The notes under the pieces: model-generated
Database searches by the model: none
What the model was told of the DNA's origin: nothing
Seen by the model: only the letters and a program-made list of their open reading frames with translations
Shown here: in pieces, positions 1 through 8,865 of the stretch
How the letters are laid out: each line of letters opens with the position of its first letter
How positions within the stretch are numbered: the stretch's first letter is position 1
Position numbers and translations under genes: made by a program
From: Ruminococcus flavefaciens ND2009
GTDB lineage: Bacteria > Bacillota > Clostridia > Oscillospirales > Ruminococcaceae
NCBI RefSeq assembly: GCF_000621785.1
Contig: NZ_JHXI01000016.1
Span: forward strand, 37,173-101,172
Direction: 5' to 3'
Length of the DNA: 64,000 nucleotides

Positions 1-757
1 CATAAAGGCTGGCACAAAGAACGAAAGTGTGCATATCCCCGTAGTTCTCAGCCAGAGCGGACTCAAGGAGGACGTCTACAATGACTTCTACATCGGTGAG
101 GACTGCGATGTGCTCATCGTTGCAGGCTGCGGTATCGACAACTGTGGCTCTCAGGACTCCGAGCATGACGGTATCCACCGTTTCTATATAGGCAAGAATT
201 CAAGAGTTCGCTACGTCGAGAAGCATTACGGCTCAGGGGACGGAAGCGGAAAGCGTATCCTCAATCCTGTTACCGAGGTCCATATGGACGAGGGCAGCGT
301 CATGGAAATGGAAATGGTGCAGATAAAGGGCGTTGACTCCACAAAGAGAACAACTATCGCCGACCTGAAGGCTGACGCGAAGCTGGTGGTACACGAAAGG
401 CTCATGACCCACGGTCAGCAGCAGGCTTACAGCATATACAAGGTGGACCTCAACGGCGACGGCTCCAGCGCGGATGTAGTTTCCCGTTCGGTAGCCCGTG
501 ATGATTCCTATCAGAAGCTTGACCTCTGCGTTGTGGGAAGCGCAGCCTGCAGCGGTCATACGGAGTGCGACTCCATCATCATGGACAACGGACGTATCCT
601 TGCGGTCCCTTCATTGGAGGCAAACAACATCGACGCAGCATTGGTTCACGAGGCAGCCATCGGCAAGATAGCAGGCGAGCAGCTCATAAAGCTCATGACA
701 CTTGGTCTTACCGAGGCAGAAGCCGAGGAACAGATAATCAACGGATTTCTTAAATGA
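1..757 (+). CDS. SufB/SufD-family Fe-S cluster assembly protein (5' partial)
   Basis: The reading frame is open from base 2 to the TGA at 755-757, so the gene starts left of the window. A GTG at 29 is an internal Val, not a start. The visible 251 residues match the beta-helical core and C-terminal part of SufB/SufD proteins. They include a repeated strand pattern, a Cys/Asp-rich stretch (VAGCGIDNCGS), the segment SACSGHTECDSIIMD and the family-typical end (EANNIDAALVHEAAIGKIAG, then LGLTEAEAEEQIINGFL). In the family this protein forms the scaffold on which SufC acts to assemble Fe-S clusters in the cytoplasm. Whether it is the SufB-like or SufD-like partner cannot be settled without the N-terminus. 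The gene ends in a clear terminator, so it is the last gene of its operon. Confidence 0.88.
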   Translation, partial: IKAGTKNESVHIPVVLSQSGLKEDVYNDFYIGEDCDVLIVAGCGIDNCGSQDSEHDGIHRFYIGKNSRVRYVEKHYGSGDGSGKRILNPVTEVHMDEGSVMEMEMVQIKGVDSTKRTTIADLKADAKLVVHERLMTHGQQQAYSIYKVDLNGDGSSADVVSRSVARDDSYQKLDLCVVGSAACSGHTECDSIIMDNGRILAVPSLEANNIDAALVHEAAIGKIAGEQLIKLMTLGLTEAEAEEQIINGFLK

Positions 758-762
758 TAAAA

Positions 763-793
763 CCCCCGAAGCATAAGCTTCGGGGATTTTTAG
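763..793 (+). terminator. Intrinsic terminator after the Suf gene
   Basis: CCCCGAAGC, loop ATAA, GCTTCGGGG, then ATTTTT, directly behind the stop codon. Confidence 0.9.
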
Positions 794-888
794 TTGTCAG
801 TGCTTAGTCAGTTTAGTTTTGTCACTGTGTGTCACAAAGCTGAATCGGAATTTAGCGTAATAACTTTGCTGAACGCCTGTAAGGGATT

Positions 889-1164
889 CCAAAGGGACTG
901 TGTTCCTTTGGCGGAGTCCAGAGGCGGCGCCTCTGGCAGGGTTCAAGGGGCAGAGCCCCTTATTACGTCAGGCGCCTCGCAAGGGGTGAATCCAAAAACA
1001 GTCCGGTGGACTGTTTTTGGAGAGGGGACGCCTTGTAAGAGAAGGCGTCCCCTGACGGGCGGCGGAACGCCGCCCCTACAATACCAATCATGTGGGACGT
1101 CGAGGGCGGCGTCCCCTACATTAGCTAACGGCTCAAATCATAATTTTGCTCCGCAAAATTATGA
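889..1164. repeat. Array of about eight tight hairpins, several with 3-nt loops
   Basis: Consecutive perfect or near-perfect inverted repeats fill this stretch: 889-911 (CCAAAGG arms), 918-936 (CCAGAGGC, loop GGC), 945-961 (AAGGGGC, loop AGA), 992-1020 (13-bp arms, loop GGT), 1023-1053 (12-bp arms AGGGGACGCCTT), 1057-1075 (GGGCGGCG, loop GAA), 1094-1115 (GGGACG arms) and 1138-1164 (12-bp arms, loop TCC). A reading frame crosses the region, but the palindromes explain the sequence and there is no coding signal. It resembles interspersed palindromic intergenic repeats; its function is unknown. Confidence 0.8.
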
Positions 1165-1198
1165 TTTATCTTAGTTGCCCGATCAACAAAGTGCTGAA

Positions 1199-1237
1199 AT
1201 AAGAAAGACCCCTCGGTCATAAGGGGGCCTTTCTTAT
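1199..1237. terminator. Orphan terminator-like hairpin
   Basis: Arms ATAAGAAAG..CCCC and GGGG..CTTTCTTAT enclose a 10-nt loop. No gene ends directly before it on either strand, and the U-run is weak on both. It may end read-through from the left or belong to the hairpin array. Confidence 0.5.
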
Positions 1238-1240
1238 CTA

Positions 1241-1521
1241 TTATTCAGAGAGGTGGGGGTCAAGCGAGTTTTAAGAAGAAAGCAGTGTATAGCTGCGGAC
1301 GTAGCTGCGGAGCCTGTGTGCTGAGCGGCTCCGTATATGCGCCGCTTCGGCTGTCTGCGGAGTGAAAAATGTCCTGTAACATTCATGGGAAAGCAGACTG
1401 CCTCATTGCTTTCTGACCTTATTATATAATAATCCCATGCCGATTACAAGACAAAAATTGCCGATAAACACACCTTTTTAGTCGTTTATTGCTCTTTATC
1501 CTGCGAAAGCTGCCGCCCGAT
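1241..1521. other. Intergenic stretch, no gene seen
   Basis: The left half (about 1280-1370) is G+C-rich with repeated CTGCGGAG/GCGGCTCCG words that could fold. I could not match it to 6S RNA, SRP RNA or a known riboswitch. The right half is plain A+T-rich DNA leading into the next promoter. Confidence 0.4.
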
Positions 1522-1550
1522 TTGACAATATGGTCAGCAGCATATATAAT
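1522..1550 (+). promoter_or_regulatory. Consensus sigma-A promoter for the two-component operon
   Basis: TTGACA at 1522-1527 and TATAAT at 1545-1550, spacer exactly 17 bp, about 95 bp upstream of the response regulator start. Confidence 0.8.
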
Positions 1551-1645
1551 GTATGTGAAAAGGTCACGGAAAAGACTGCAAAAGGATATAAAAAGGACAC
1601 ATCACAGCTTTATAATACAGATATGAAGTAAGGAGCGCGCGGCTT

Positions 1646-2320
1646 ATGGAAAAAATACTGCTTATAGAAGACGATACCGAGATATGCGAGATGATACGCA
1701 ATTATTTTGAGACAAAGGGAACTGCGGTGACCTCCGTCAATGACGGCGGCGAAGCCTTCGACCTTATCCGCGGCGGCACAGAGGACTTTCAGCTTGTGCT
1801 GCTGGATATAATGCTGCCGAATACGGACGGCTTTACCCTGTGCAGGCAGCTCCGCATGAGGAGCGATATCCCCGTCATTTTCATCACTGCAAGGGGCAGG
1901 GAGGAGGATATCCTCAGCGGCTACGACCTTGGCTGCGACGATTATATCGTCAAGCCCTTCCTGCTGTCGGTGCTTTACAGCAAGTGCGAGGCACTGGTGC
2001 GCAGGGCAGGGGGCGCGGAGGAGAAAAAGCTGCTGACCTGCGGCGGTATCAGTCTTGACACAAGGACACTCCGCTGCTTTGCCTGCGGGAATGAGGTGGA
2101 GCTGCCGCCCAAGGAATTCGCCATACTCCGCTATCTGCTGGAGCATGAGAACTGGGCGGTGAGCCGCGATACCCTGCTGGACAGGGTCTGGGGCTATGAT
2201 TATTTCGGCAGCGACAGAGTGGTGGACAATCATATAAAAAAGCTGAGAAAAGCCCTCGGCAGCGCAGGCAGCCAGATAAAGACACTTGTGGGACGGGGGT
2301 ATAAGCTGACAAAGGAGTGA
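1646..2320 (+). CDS. OmpR/PhoB-family response regulator
   Basis: This 224-residue DNA-binding response regulator has an N-terminal receiver domain (about 1-115). The acidic pocket is ED at 8-10, the phospho-acceptor is Asp54 (LLDIMLPNTDGF) and the conserved Lys lies in IVKPF. The C-terminal winged helix (about 130-222) carries the typical PPKEFAILRYLLEH and VVDNHIKKLRKAL segments. An AAGGAG ribosome site precedes ATG 1646. The stop overlaps the ribosome site of the kinase gene, so the two are cotranslated and form a cognate pair. The signal sensed is not evident. No transporter or resistance gene lies beside it, so targets cannot be inferred from context. Confidence 0.93.
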   Translation: MEKILLIEDDTEICEMIRNYFETKGTAVTSVNDGGEAFDLIRGGTEDFQLVLLDIMLPNTDGFTLCRQLRMRSDIPVIFITARGREEDILSGYDLGCDDYIVKPFLLSVLYSKCEALVRRAGGAEEKKLLTCGGISLDTRTLRCFACGNEVELPPKEFAILRYLLEHENWAVSRDTLLDRVWGYDYFGSDRVVDNHIKKLRKALGSAGSQIKTLVGRGYKLTKE

Positions 2321-2325
2321 GCAAA

Positions 2326-4065
2326 ATGAAAAACAAGCTATTCAGGCACAAACCCAAGCGGACTACCTTCTTGAAAATGTTCGCAAAGACGATGATACTG
2401 CCTGTGATATTGACGCTGATGTTTGCGGCACTGCTCAATTATTTCATACCCTTTCTTTCCTGTGAGCAGGCACAGAAGCAGCAGAATGCTCTTATCGCAA
2501 AGCTTGCGCAGTCGGCGCAGTTCGGTGATAAAGCGGGAAAATTCGGGAATATCCGGAATGCTGTGTCCATGCAGATGGCTCTCGGAACTAACTATGATAC
2601 CCTTTATCCCGAGCTGACACTGCCGTTTATACCGCATAATTCCTCATTGAGCGATAAAAACGGTCTGGCAGTCAGTGCTGTTATAGACTCTGAGGGAAAT
2701 GTTATATGCTCAAATGCGGTAAAAATGTTCTGCGTTTACAAGACAGATGATGACCCTTCCCATAACAAATGGCTGTCCTGTGACCCGAATGAGGTAAATA
2801 TCCCCGATTTTACACAGCTTGTCAATGATAAGCTGGAGAAGCGCTATTCTGACAGATACGATTACGGCTATGATATAACAAGCGCTTATGTAGATCTGGA
2901 GAGGCACAAGATGATACCCTGCGGCGTCAGGATAAGGACAGAAGAATGGGATGAGGCATTTGACGGAAGTATTGTGGAATTCAACGTCATAGGCACAGAG
3001 GATATTACGATAGATGTGGGAGATCTTGACCTTGACGGCTATGAGTTCGTGGAATTTACTGCTGACAAGAGTGAGAATTCCGATAAATACGTTTACCCGA
3101 TGTGTACATTTGAGAACATCTGGGGCGTTGAGAAGGAAAAGGTGGATAAAGCTGTTGCAGAGCACTTCATGCCCGAAGGCGCAGGCTATAACTATGTAAG
3201 CGATTACGACCTTGTGATAAATGAATCCATAAACCATACAGATGTTCTGTTCGACGGCGAAAGATGCACTCTTTTCACCGATTTTAAGGTAGACGTCTGG
3301 ACAAAGCCCGTACTGAAAATGTACTTTGGCTTCGTGATATGCTTTTTCCTGCTGCTGACCCTCATAGCCTTTCTCATATGCTGGCGCAGAAACGTGAAGA
3401 ACAAGGCTCAGTACGACTTTGAGGACTACCAGCGCGCGCTGACCAACAATCTTGCCCACGACCTGAAAACGCCTCTTGCGGTCATAGGCGGCTATGCCGA
3501 GAACCTCATTGAGATGCGCAAAGAGAACGGCGGCGAGAAGGAGCTCCGCTACCTTGCCTCCATTATGGACAACGTGGCGTATACGGACAGTATCATCGCC
3601 AAGACTCTCCGTCTCAGCGAGACCGAGCAGGCAAAGGAACTGAACAAAGTGAAAGTTGATATAAAGGCTCTTGCGGAGAAGCTGGCAGATAAATACAAAG
3701 CGGCTCTGGAGGAGCGGGGCATAGAGCTTACCGTAACGGGCGGCGGCGAGGCAGCTGCCGACGAGGATACTCTCACCTCCGCAGCGGAGAACCTTATCTC
3801 CAACGCGGTGAAGTACACCCGCGACGACGGCACAATAAAAATAACAGCCGACAAAAAGCGGCTGACGGTAGTGAACGATGTGGCGGAGGACGTGGACACG
3901 AAAGACCTCACCATGCCATTTGTCAAGGGGGACAAGGCTCGCAGCGACAAGAGCAGCAGCGGTCTCGGACTTGCCATAGCTTCCGCGGCTGCGGAGCGCA
4001 ACGGCTTCGGACTGAAGGTGAGCTGCAAGGACAAGCGGTTTACGGCAGAGATAATATTCAGATAA
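2326..4065 (+). CDS. Sensor histidine kinase
   Basis: Membrane-bound kinase of 579 residues. One transmembrane helix is at about 20-43 and the second at about 332-352, enclosing an extracytoplasmic sensor region of roughly 290 residues that matches no domain I recognise. The HisKA helix carries His378 (NNLAHDLKTPLAVIGGYAE). The ATPase domain shows an N box (ENLISNAVKYT, about 489) and a G box (SGLGLAIA, about 545). I chose ATG 2326 because AAAGGAG (2311-2317) stands 8 nt before it; an in-frame GTG at 2317 lies inside that ribosome site. It follows its response regulator without a gap and ends at a shared terminator. The large extracellular domain suggests it senses something outside the cell; the ligand is unknown. 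Confidence 0.92.
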   Translation: MKNKLFRHKPKRTTFLKMFAKTMILPVILTLMFAALLNYFIPFLSCEQAQKQQNALIAKLAQSAQFGDKAGKFGNIRNAVSMQMALGTNYDTLYPELTLPFIPHNSSLSDKNGLAVSAVIDSEGNVICSNAVKMFCVYKTDDDPSHNKWLSCDPNEVNIPDFTQLVNDKLEKRYSDRYDYGYDITSAYVDLERHKMIPCGVRIRTEEWDEAFDGSIVEFNVIGTEDITIDVGDLDLDGYEFVEFTADKSENSDKYVYPMCTFENIWGVEKEKVDKAVAEHFMPEGAGYNYVSDYDLVINESINHTDVLFDGERCTLFTDFKVDVWTKPVLKMYFGFVICFFLLLTLIAFLICWRRNVKNKAQYDFEDYQRALTNNLAHDLKTPLAVIGGYAENLIEMRKENGGEKELRYLASIMDNVAYTDSIIAKTLRLSETEQAKELNKVKVDIKALAEKLADKYKAALEERGIELTVTGGGEAAADEDTLTSAAENLISNAVKYTRDDGTIKITADKKRLTVVNDVAEDVDTKDLTMPFVKGDKARSDKSSSGLGLAIASAAAERNGFGLKVSCKDKRFTAEIIFR

Positions 4066-4070
4066 TAAAA

Positions 4071-4105
4071 GGCTGCAAGGAAAATTCCTTGCAGCCTTGT
4101 TTTTG
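4071..4105. terminator. Bidirectional terminator between converging genes
   Basis: GGCTGCAAGGAA / TTCCTTGCAGCC with a 2-nt loop, followed by TTGTTTTT on the plus strand. It serves the kinase (+) and the dockerin protein (-). Confidence 0.9.
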
Positions 4106-4107
4106 TA

Positions 4108-6852
4108 TCAGCACTCGGGGAGTGCGCTTATCTTGCCTGTGATAAATCTGCGGATCGAGATAGCATCGTTGGTGGTTATGCCGTTTCCTCTGTCATAGAC
4201 GTCGGCGTTGAGCATACCCTGATAGGTCATATGTACCTCGGCACTGCCGTTTACGCCGTATTCCGAGGGCATTACCACATAGCTTACTACCAGCTCGAAG
4301 TCCTCAATATCTACCTTGCCGTCGCAGTTTGCGTCACCGTAGAGAATATCTGCCTCATCAAGCTCGATCTCGCTCTTTGTGTAGTAGTAAGGCGGATCGC
4401 CGTTCTCCTTGAAGTAAACGCGGAAGAAGTCCATAGAGCCGTTGAAGAAATCGCCGCTGTTTCCTCTTGCGATATAATAGTGGCTGTTGAGTCCTATAGT
4501 GTCCTCGGGGAGGGTATAGATAACGTCCTCGCCTGCCAGTCTGCCGTTTATGAAGAGCTTGGCATTGTTGCCGCGGATCAGCACTCTTATCACCGACCAT
4601 TCTCCCACAGCAAGGGGAGCGTCTGCGGTCACGCTTGTGGCGCCTATGGTGAACTGAGCCTTGCCCTCGTAGTTTGAGGGAGTGAAGCTCATAACGGAGT
4701 CGCCTCCGAACTCAAATACCTTCTGCTCGTTTTCGCCGCCGCGCCAGAGCACTGCGGTGGATATCTCCATATCCTTATAGTCGGCGAGAGTCCTGTCGCA
4801 GAGGATATACTGGTCTGTGCCGTTGAAGGTAACGACTCCCTCGCCGCTGGCACATTCCTCCTCCCAGACGGGAGCGCCGCGCATGATGCCGTTTGTGGCA
4901 CCGTAGGTGTCATATGCGAAGACTCCGCTGTCCTGAGCGAACTCATAGCCTGCGAAGAGACCGTCTGTGTAGGGAAGCTCGCTGATGAAGCTGTCTGACT
5001 CCTCCCAGCCGAAGTCTACGCCCTGTGATACGGAGCAGTCGTTGTAGAATTCGCCGTCCAGTATCGCCTGTCCCGAAGCCACGCCGTCGCCGTAGCAGTA
5101 AGCTGTGCCCTTGACAGTGGCATCATCGGTGACACTGTAATTGTCGAGCAGGTAGGCATTTCCCATGATACGGGCATTTCCCGAAACTGATGCTCCTGCT
5201 GTGACAACGGCTCTTTCGCCGACCTTGGCGTTGCCGCTGACTGTGGGAGAAGCCCACCAGAAGCCGTAAACGCAGGCACTGTCCGTGATCCTTGCGCTGT
5301 CGGAGACTGTGGCGTTGTTGACAACAGCTCTGCCGCTTATGACAGCGTGGCCTGTTACCTGAGAATTACCCAGTACCATAGCTTCCTTGCCGACGTAAAC
5401 GCTGTCCTCGACGTAAGCGGTATCGGCTACGAAGCCGCCGCCGTAGGAATGAGCATGACCCTCAACGTTCTCGGTGATGCTGCGCTCCATGGGAGAAGCT
5501 CCCCATACTGAAAACTCATAGGGATAGCGCTGCTTATAGTCGGCGGAGGTATAGGAATAACCCTCGCCCTGCTCAGCTCTGAGGTAGGCGTTGTTGGGGA
5601 TTATCCTATCGGGAGTTGCGGCAACTGTGAGATAGAGAGCAGTCTCTGTGCCGTCAAGGTACATAGTCATGGTCTCCTGACCGAAGAGGGGAGTGTATTT
5701 GGTAACTCCGTCGGCGCCCTCGGCAACGATACAGGCGCGCCAGTCAGCCCCCTCTGCGTCGGAAATACCGTTGAGGGAAACTGTTACAGAGCTGCCCTCG
5801 ATATTGAGGGGGATAACATTCAGTCCCGTCTGCATGGGAGCCTTTTCGGCAGGCACCATGTAGTAGCCGTAGTGGTCGGGAGAGCGCATGGGCTGTGTAT
5901 AGATGAGCTGCCAGGCGAAGGGATCGCTGAGAGCAGTCTCAAGGTTCTCGTTGTAAAGATTCTTGTGCTGGAAATCGAGAGTAGCCATTCTTTTTGCGAA
6001 GCTTCCGATGACCTGCTTCATATCGCAGCCGGAGAGACGCTGGATAGTGTCGAAGGGGTACTCATTGGGTTCTGCTTCGCTCTGAACGCGTGCCATGAAG
6101 TCCTGTCCGAAGCCGTCGAAGCCGTCGGGATTCTCGGTGAGGTACTGGAGGAATATCCAGGACTCATAGTAGTTCCTGCCGTGAGGGATAGTCAGGTTCA
6201 TATTCCTGAGGTAGGGCAGGAAGAAGTGGGTGGTAGGAGTTTCGAGGGTACTGAAATACTGCTCCTTGAACCAGTTTGCGACGGTCTCCCACCAGGGACC
6301 GACATTTTCGTTATCGTTCCATGCGCTCTGGTGGTAGGTGAGGACGTGACCGTACTCGTGGGCGAGAGATCCGGGGTTTGTACCGTCAAGCTGTACCATG
6401 GCACCCGGGTCGATGTAGATGAAGGCGAAGCCTGTGAGGGGCTCGTAGTTCATATACGCCCAGCCTTCCTCAAAATCGGGGAGACCTGTTTTTGTCAGAT
6501 ATACGTTTGTCTTGTACTTCTGTCCATCGGGCTCGAAAATGGATTCCGATGAGTCTTTCATGCCAAGTTCTGTGGTGTAGAGTGTTCTGTATTCTTCGAG
6601 TGCGTCGAGATTGAGCTGAATGAAGTCTTCGTTTACCAGACCTGTCTGGTCGTCGTGACCCCAGATGATCTGGAAGTGTTCTGATGTTGCTGTGTTGTAA
6701 TCATCAATGTAGTGACGTTCGCCTGTGAAATCACTGTAATCACGGCAAAGGTATTCTTCGTCCTCTGCTGATGCAGTGTAGCTTGGCATTCTGAGAGCAG
6801 TGAACGCCAATGCACAGGCTGCGGCGGCTGCCAGCATCCGTTTGAAAAGCAT
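4108..6852 (-). CDS. Secreted dockerin protein with DUF6055-like metallopeptidase domain
   Basis: Protein of 914 residues with a signal peptide (1-28). Region 35-450 carries a zinc-peptidase signature: LAHEYGHV with His165 and His169, and Glu189 in WWETVANWF as the likely third ligand, resembling DUF6055-type proteins. About 455-640 is a run of short imperfect repeats (hAxVxGxAxh type: GNARIMGNAYLL, GNAKVGERAVV) that should fold as a left-handed beta-solenoid. About 660-820 looks like a LamG/concanavalin-type lectin fold (FNGTDQYI, FINGRLAGE). The end is a type I dockerin with two calcium loops (GDANCDGKVDIEDFELVVSYV and a second containing TTNDAISIRRFITG). GGAGGA precedes ATG 6852. It probably docks on the cellulosome and acts on an extracellular protein or glycoprotein; the substrate is unknown. 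Confidence 0.82.
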   Translation of the reverse strand: MLFKRMLAAAAACALAFTALRMPSYTASAEDEEYLCRDYSDFTGERHYIDDYNTATSEHFQIIWGHDDQTGLVNEDFIQLNLDALEEYRTLYTTELGMKDSSESIFEPDGQKYKTNVYLTKTGLPDFEEGWAYMNYEPLTGFAFIYIDPGAMVQLDGTNPGSLAHEYGHVLTYHQSAWNDNENVGPWWETVANWFKEQYFSTLETPTTHFFLPYLRNMNLTIPHGRNYYESWIFLQYLTENPDGFDGFGQDFMARVQSEAEPNEYPFDTIQRLSGCDMKQVIGSFAKRMATLDFQHKNLYNENLETALSDPFAWQLIYTQPMRSPDHYGYYMVPAEKAPMQTGLNVIPLNIEGSSVTVSLNGISDAEGADWRACIVAEGADGVTKYTPLFGQETMTMYLDGTETALYLTVAATPDRIIPNNAYLRAEQGEGYSYTSADYKQRYPYEFSVWGASPMERSITENVEGHAHSYGGGFVADTAYVEDSVYVGKEAMVLGNSQVTGHAVISGRAVVNNATVSDSARITDSACVYGFWWASPTVSGNAKVGERAVVTAGASVSGNARIMGNAYLLDNYSVTDDATVKGTAYCYGDGVASGQAILDGEFYNDCSVSQGVDFGWEESDSFISELPYTDGLFAGYEFAQDSGVFAYDTYGATNGIMRGAPVWEEECASGEGVVTFNGTDQYILCDRTLADYKDMEISTAVLWRGGENEQKVFEFGGDSVMSFTPSNYEGKAQFTIGATSVTADAPLAVGEWSVIRVLIRGNNAKLFINGRLAGEDVIYTLPEDTIGLNSHYYIARGNSGDFFNGSMDFFRVYFKENGDPPYYYTKSEIELDEADILYGDANCDGKVDIEDFELVVSYVVMPSEYGVNGSAEVHMTYQGMLNADVYDRGNGITTNDAISIRRFITGKISALPEC

Positions 6853-6914
6853 ATGGATTCCTCCTTCTTTGTAAAAACTGACGTGAATTCTCCGCTCGGT
6901 ATATTGTCACCATG

Positions 6915-6943
6915 ATTATAACATATATTTCCAAAGATTTCAA
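6915..6943 (-). promoter_or_regulatory. Extended -10 promoter of the dockerin protein gene
   Basis: On the minus strand TTGAAA (6943-6938), 17 bp, TGTTATAAT with -10 at 6920-6915. It gives a leader of about 55 nt and separates this gene from the methyltransferase upstream. Confidence 0.75.
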
Positions 6944-6983
6944 GTTTTTTTGGATAATTTGTTTTGAAATTTTTTCGGAATTG

Positions 6984-7805
6984 TTAATTTTCGCAGTATT
7001 TGGTCAATTGCCAGAAGGCAACTGCGCTTGCAGCAGCCACATTGAGAGAGTCCACACCGTGAGCCATGGGTATTTTTATTGTATGGTCGCAGGCGTCTAT
7101 GGTGGAGTCTTTGAGGCCGTCGCCTTCGGTGCCGAGAATGACAGCCAGCTTGTGAGCAGAGGTCAGCCTTGGGTTGCGTATGCTGACGGTGTCCTTCCTG
7201 AGTGCCATGGCAGCGGTAACGAAGCCAAGCTCCCTGAGATAGTCAACATAGTCGGGGGAGCCTGAGGGCAGATATGTCCACGGGAGCTGGAATACAGTTC
7301 CCATGCTTACACGGACTGAGCGGCGGAAAAGCGGGTCGCTGCATGAGGGGGTGAGAGCCACAGCGTCAAAACCGAGGGCAGCTGCGGAGCGGAAAATGGC
7401 GCCGATGTTGGTCTGGTTGGTGATGTCCTCCAGAACTGCTATGCGCTCTGCATGGCGGAGAGCCTCCTCCGCGGCGGGTACGGGTCTGCGGCGCATAGCA
7501 CAAAGGGCGCCCTGTGTGAGTTTGTAGCCTGTCAGCTCGGTGAGGAGCTGCTGGTCGGCGGTAAATACAGGAATATCTCCGCAGCTTTGGAGCAATTCCG
7601 TCTGTTTACTTATATATTTACGCTCCATGAGGAGAGAAATCGGGGTATATCCCGACTCTAAGGCAGTTTTTATGACCTTGGGGCTCTCGGCGATGAAGAT
7701 GCCGTCGGGAGTGCCCTTCCAGTGAAGGAGAGACTTCTCCGAGGTATCGGTATAGGGGCGGAGCTCCTCCGCCGAAAGGTCGTTTATCTCAATTATTTCG
7801 TACAT
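6984..7805 (-). CDS. TrmH/SpoU-family RNA 2'-O-methyltransferase
   Basis: A 273-residue SPOUT methyltransferase. The N-terminal substrate-binding part (1-105) contains FIAESPKVIKTALESG. The knotted catalytic domain shows the three SpoU motifs: NQTNIGAIFRSAAALGFDAV, VILGTEGDGL and IPMAHGVDSLNVAAASAV. The family transfers a methyl group from SAM to a ribose 2'-OH in tRNA or rRNA; the target nucleoside cannot be read from sequence. The gene follows the nucleoside phosphorylase by 46 nt on the same strand and is probably cotranscribed with it. AAAGGAAA precedes ATG 7805. Confidence 0.9.
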   Translation of the reverse strand: MYEIIEINDLSAEELRPYTDTSEKSLLHWKGTPDGIFIAESPKVIKTALESGYTPISLLMERKYISKQTELLQSCGDIPVFTADQQLLTELTGYKLTQGALCAMRRRPVPAAEEALRHAERIAVLEDITNQTNIGAIFRSAAALGFDAVALTPSCSDPLFRRSVRVSMGTVFQLPWTYLPSGSPDYVDYLRELGFVTAAMALRKDTVSIRNPRLTSAHKLAVILGTEGDGLKDSTIDACDHTIKIPMAHGVDSLNVAAASAVAFWQLTKYCEN

Positions 7806-7851
7806 ATCTTTTCCTTTCTTGAATTTATATCGTCGGCTGAGATCACAGCTT

Positions 7852-8610
7852 TCAACTCATCTTTCTTGTGATGATGTCAAGACAGAGGCTGAGAGCAGGG
7901 GCGCGGGACGCCTCTCCGAAGTCCCGCCTGTCATAGTTTTTCATATCCGCAAGGGTATCGGCTGTGAAGAACAGCATACCGAAGTCAGCGCCGCGGAGCT
8001 TTGCACAGGCGGCAAGGGCTGAGCACTCCATATCCACGGTGGTGCAGCCCTCATTGCGGCGGTATTCCACCATGTCGGGAGTCTCGCGGAAAAAGGCGTC
8101 GGTGGTCCAGGTGGTGCACCTCTCATAGGGGACAGCCATTTCCCCGAGACAGCGGCAGATATGCTCCGTCATGGGCATATCCAGCTCCACGAACCGTGAG
8201 GGGGGAAGATAGTGATAGGAGCAGCCCTCGTCACGGAGCGCCCTCACAGGCACCATGAAGCGGTTTTCGGGCATTTCGCGGAGCACACCGCAGGAGCCTG
8301 CGGAGATTATGTGCTTCACGCCGCAGTTCAGAAGAATCTCTAAATTCTGCACAGCCGCAGGAGCTCCCATAGGTGCCTGAAACAGGCATATCTCCTCGCC
8401 GTTGTGGTTTATTATGTAAATGGGGTAGTCCTTGGTGATGGTGGGGAAGACCGCAGCGACTCTGCCGCCGAAGTCCCTTGCGTATTGGTCTGTGCAGTCG
8501 CCCAGCAGCCCGAATACCGCCTTTTCGGGCAGCTCTGTGTATATCCTCGGCTTAAAAAGCTCATTTGTCTTGGAATCATGGTCCAGTATTGGAAATTCAT
8601 GCTTTATCAT
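7852..8610 (-). CDS. Purine/uridine phosphorylase-family protein
   Basis: This 252-residue protein belongs to the PNP/UDP phosphorylase superfamily. Visible signatures are FPTITKDYPIYIINHNGEEI, the phosphate-binding glycine turn in ISAGSCGVL, the active-site region TTWTTDAFFRETPDMVEY and the substrate-binding VDMECSALAACAKLRGADFG. The family splits nucleosides with phosphate into base and ribose-1-phosphate in salvage. Whether it prefers purine or pyrimidine nucleosides is not clear. AAAGGA lies before ATG 8610. It is the first gene of a two-gene unit with the RNA methyltransferase; a repeat element occupies the upstream DNA. Confidence 0.88.
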   Translation of the reverse strand: MIKHEFPILDHDSKTNELFKPRIYTELPEKAVFGLLGDCTDQYARDFGGRVAAVFPTITKDYPIYIINHNGEEICLFQAPMGAPAAVQNLEILLNCGVKHIISAGSCGVLREMPENRFMVPVRALRDEGCSYHYLPPSRFVELDMPMTEHICRCLGEMAVPYERCTTWTTDAFFRETPDMVEYRRNEGCTTVDMECSALAACAKLRGADFGMLFFTADTLADMKNYDRRDFGEASRAPALSLCLDIITRKMS

Positions 8611-8646
8611 ATCAATATCCTTTCTTATGCCGTAACGCCGATTTCT

Positions 8647-8760
8647 GAGTTGAGAGTTCAGAGTTTAAAGCTGAGAGTTATTTAAGCAGCGGCTATTAAT
8701 AATGAATTGCCTCTCAACTTTTCACTTTCAACTTTGAACTCGATTCGGTTCTCAACTTTT
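8647..8760. repeat. MITE-like inverted-repeat element, copy 1
   Basis: The left arm repeats GAGTTGAGAGTT-type words (8647-8679) and the right arm carries the complement CTCTCAACTTTTCACTTTCA (from 8711). A second copy lies at 21027-21137. There are no coding features. The arms are degenerate, so the exact ends are approximate. Confidence 0.7.
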
Positions 8761-8836
8761 ATGGCGCTATACGGTGATTAATGCTATTATTATAAACTAT
8801 TTGTGCGAAAAAAACAATAATTTCACAAAAAATTGA

Positions 8837-8865
8837 TTGAAATCGGAAATTATATGTGTTATAAT
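8837..8865 (+). promoter_or_regulatory. Extended -10 promoter upstream of the DUF4003-like gene
   Basis: TTGAAA (8837-8842), 17 bp, TGTTATAAT with TATAAT at 8860-8865. The resulting leader is about 140 nt and contains a GC-rich inverted repeat around GGGAGCCTGCGCC..GGCTCCCG (8938-8968). Confidence 0.75.

Noticed and set aside
794..1174. A 126-codon plus-strand frame downstream of the Suf gene
   Set aside because: It runs through the hairpin array, its start lies in a terminator tail, it has no ribosome site and the sequence is explained by palindromes.
1280..1370. GC-rich stretch considered as a 6S, SRP or riboswitch RNA
   Set aside because: No recognisable core motifs of these RNAs; left as unassigned intergenic DNA.
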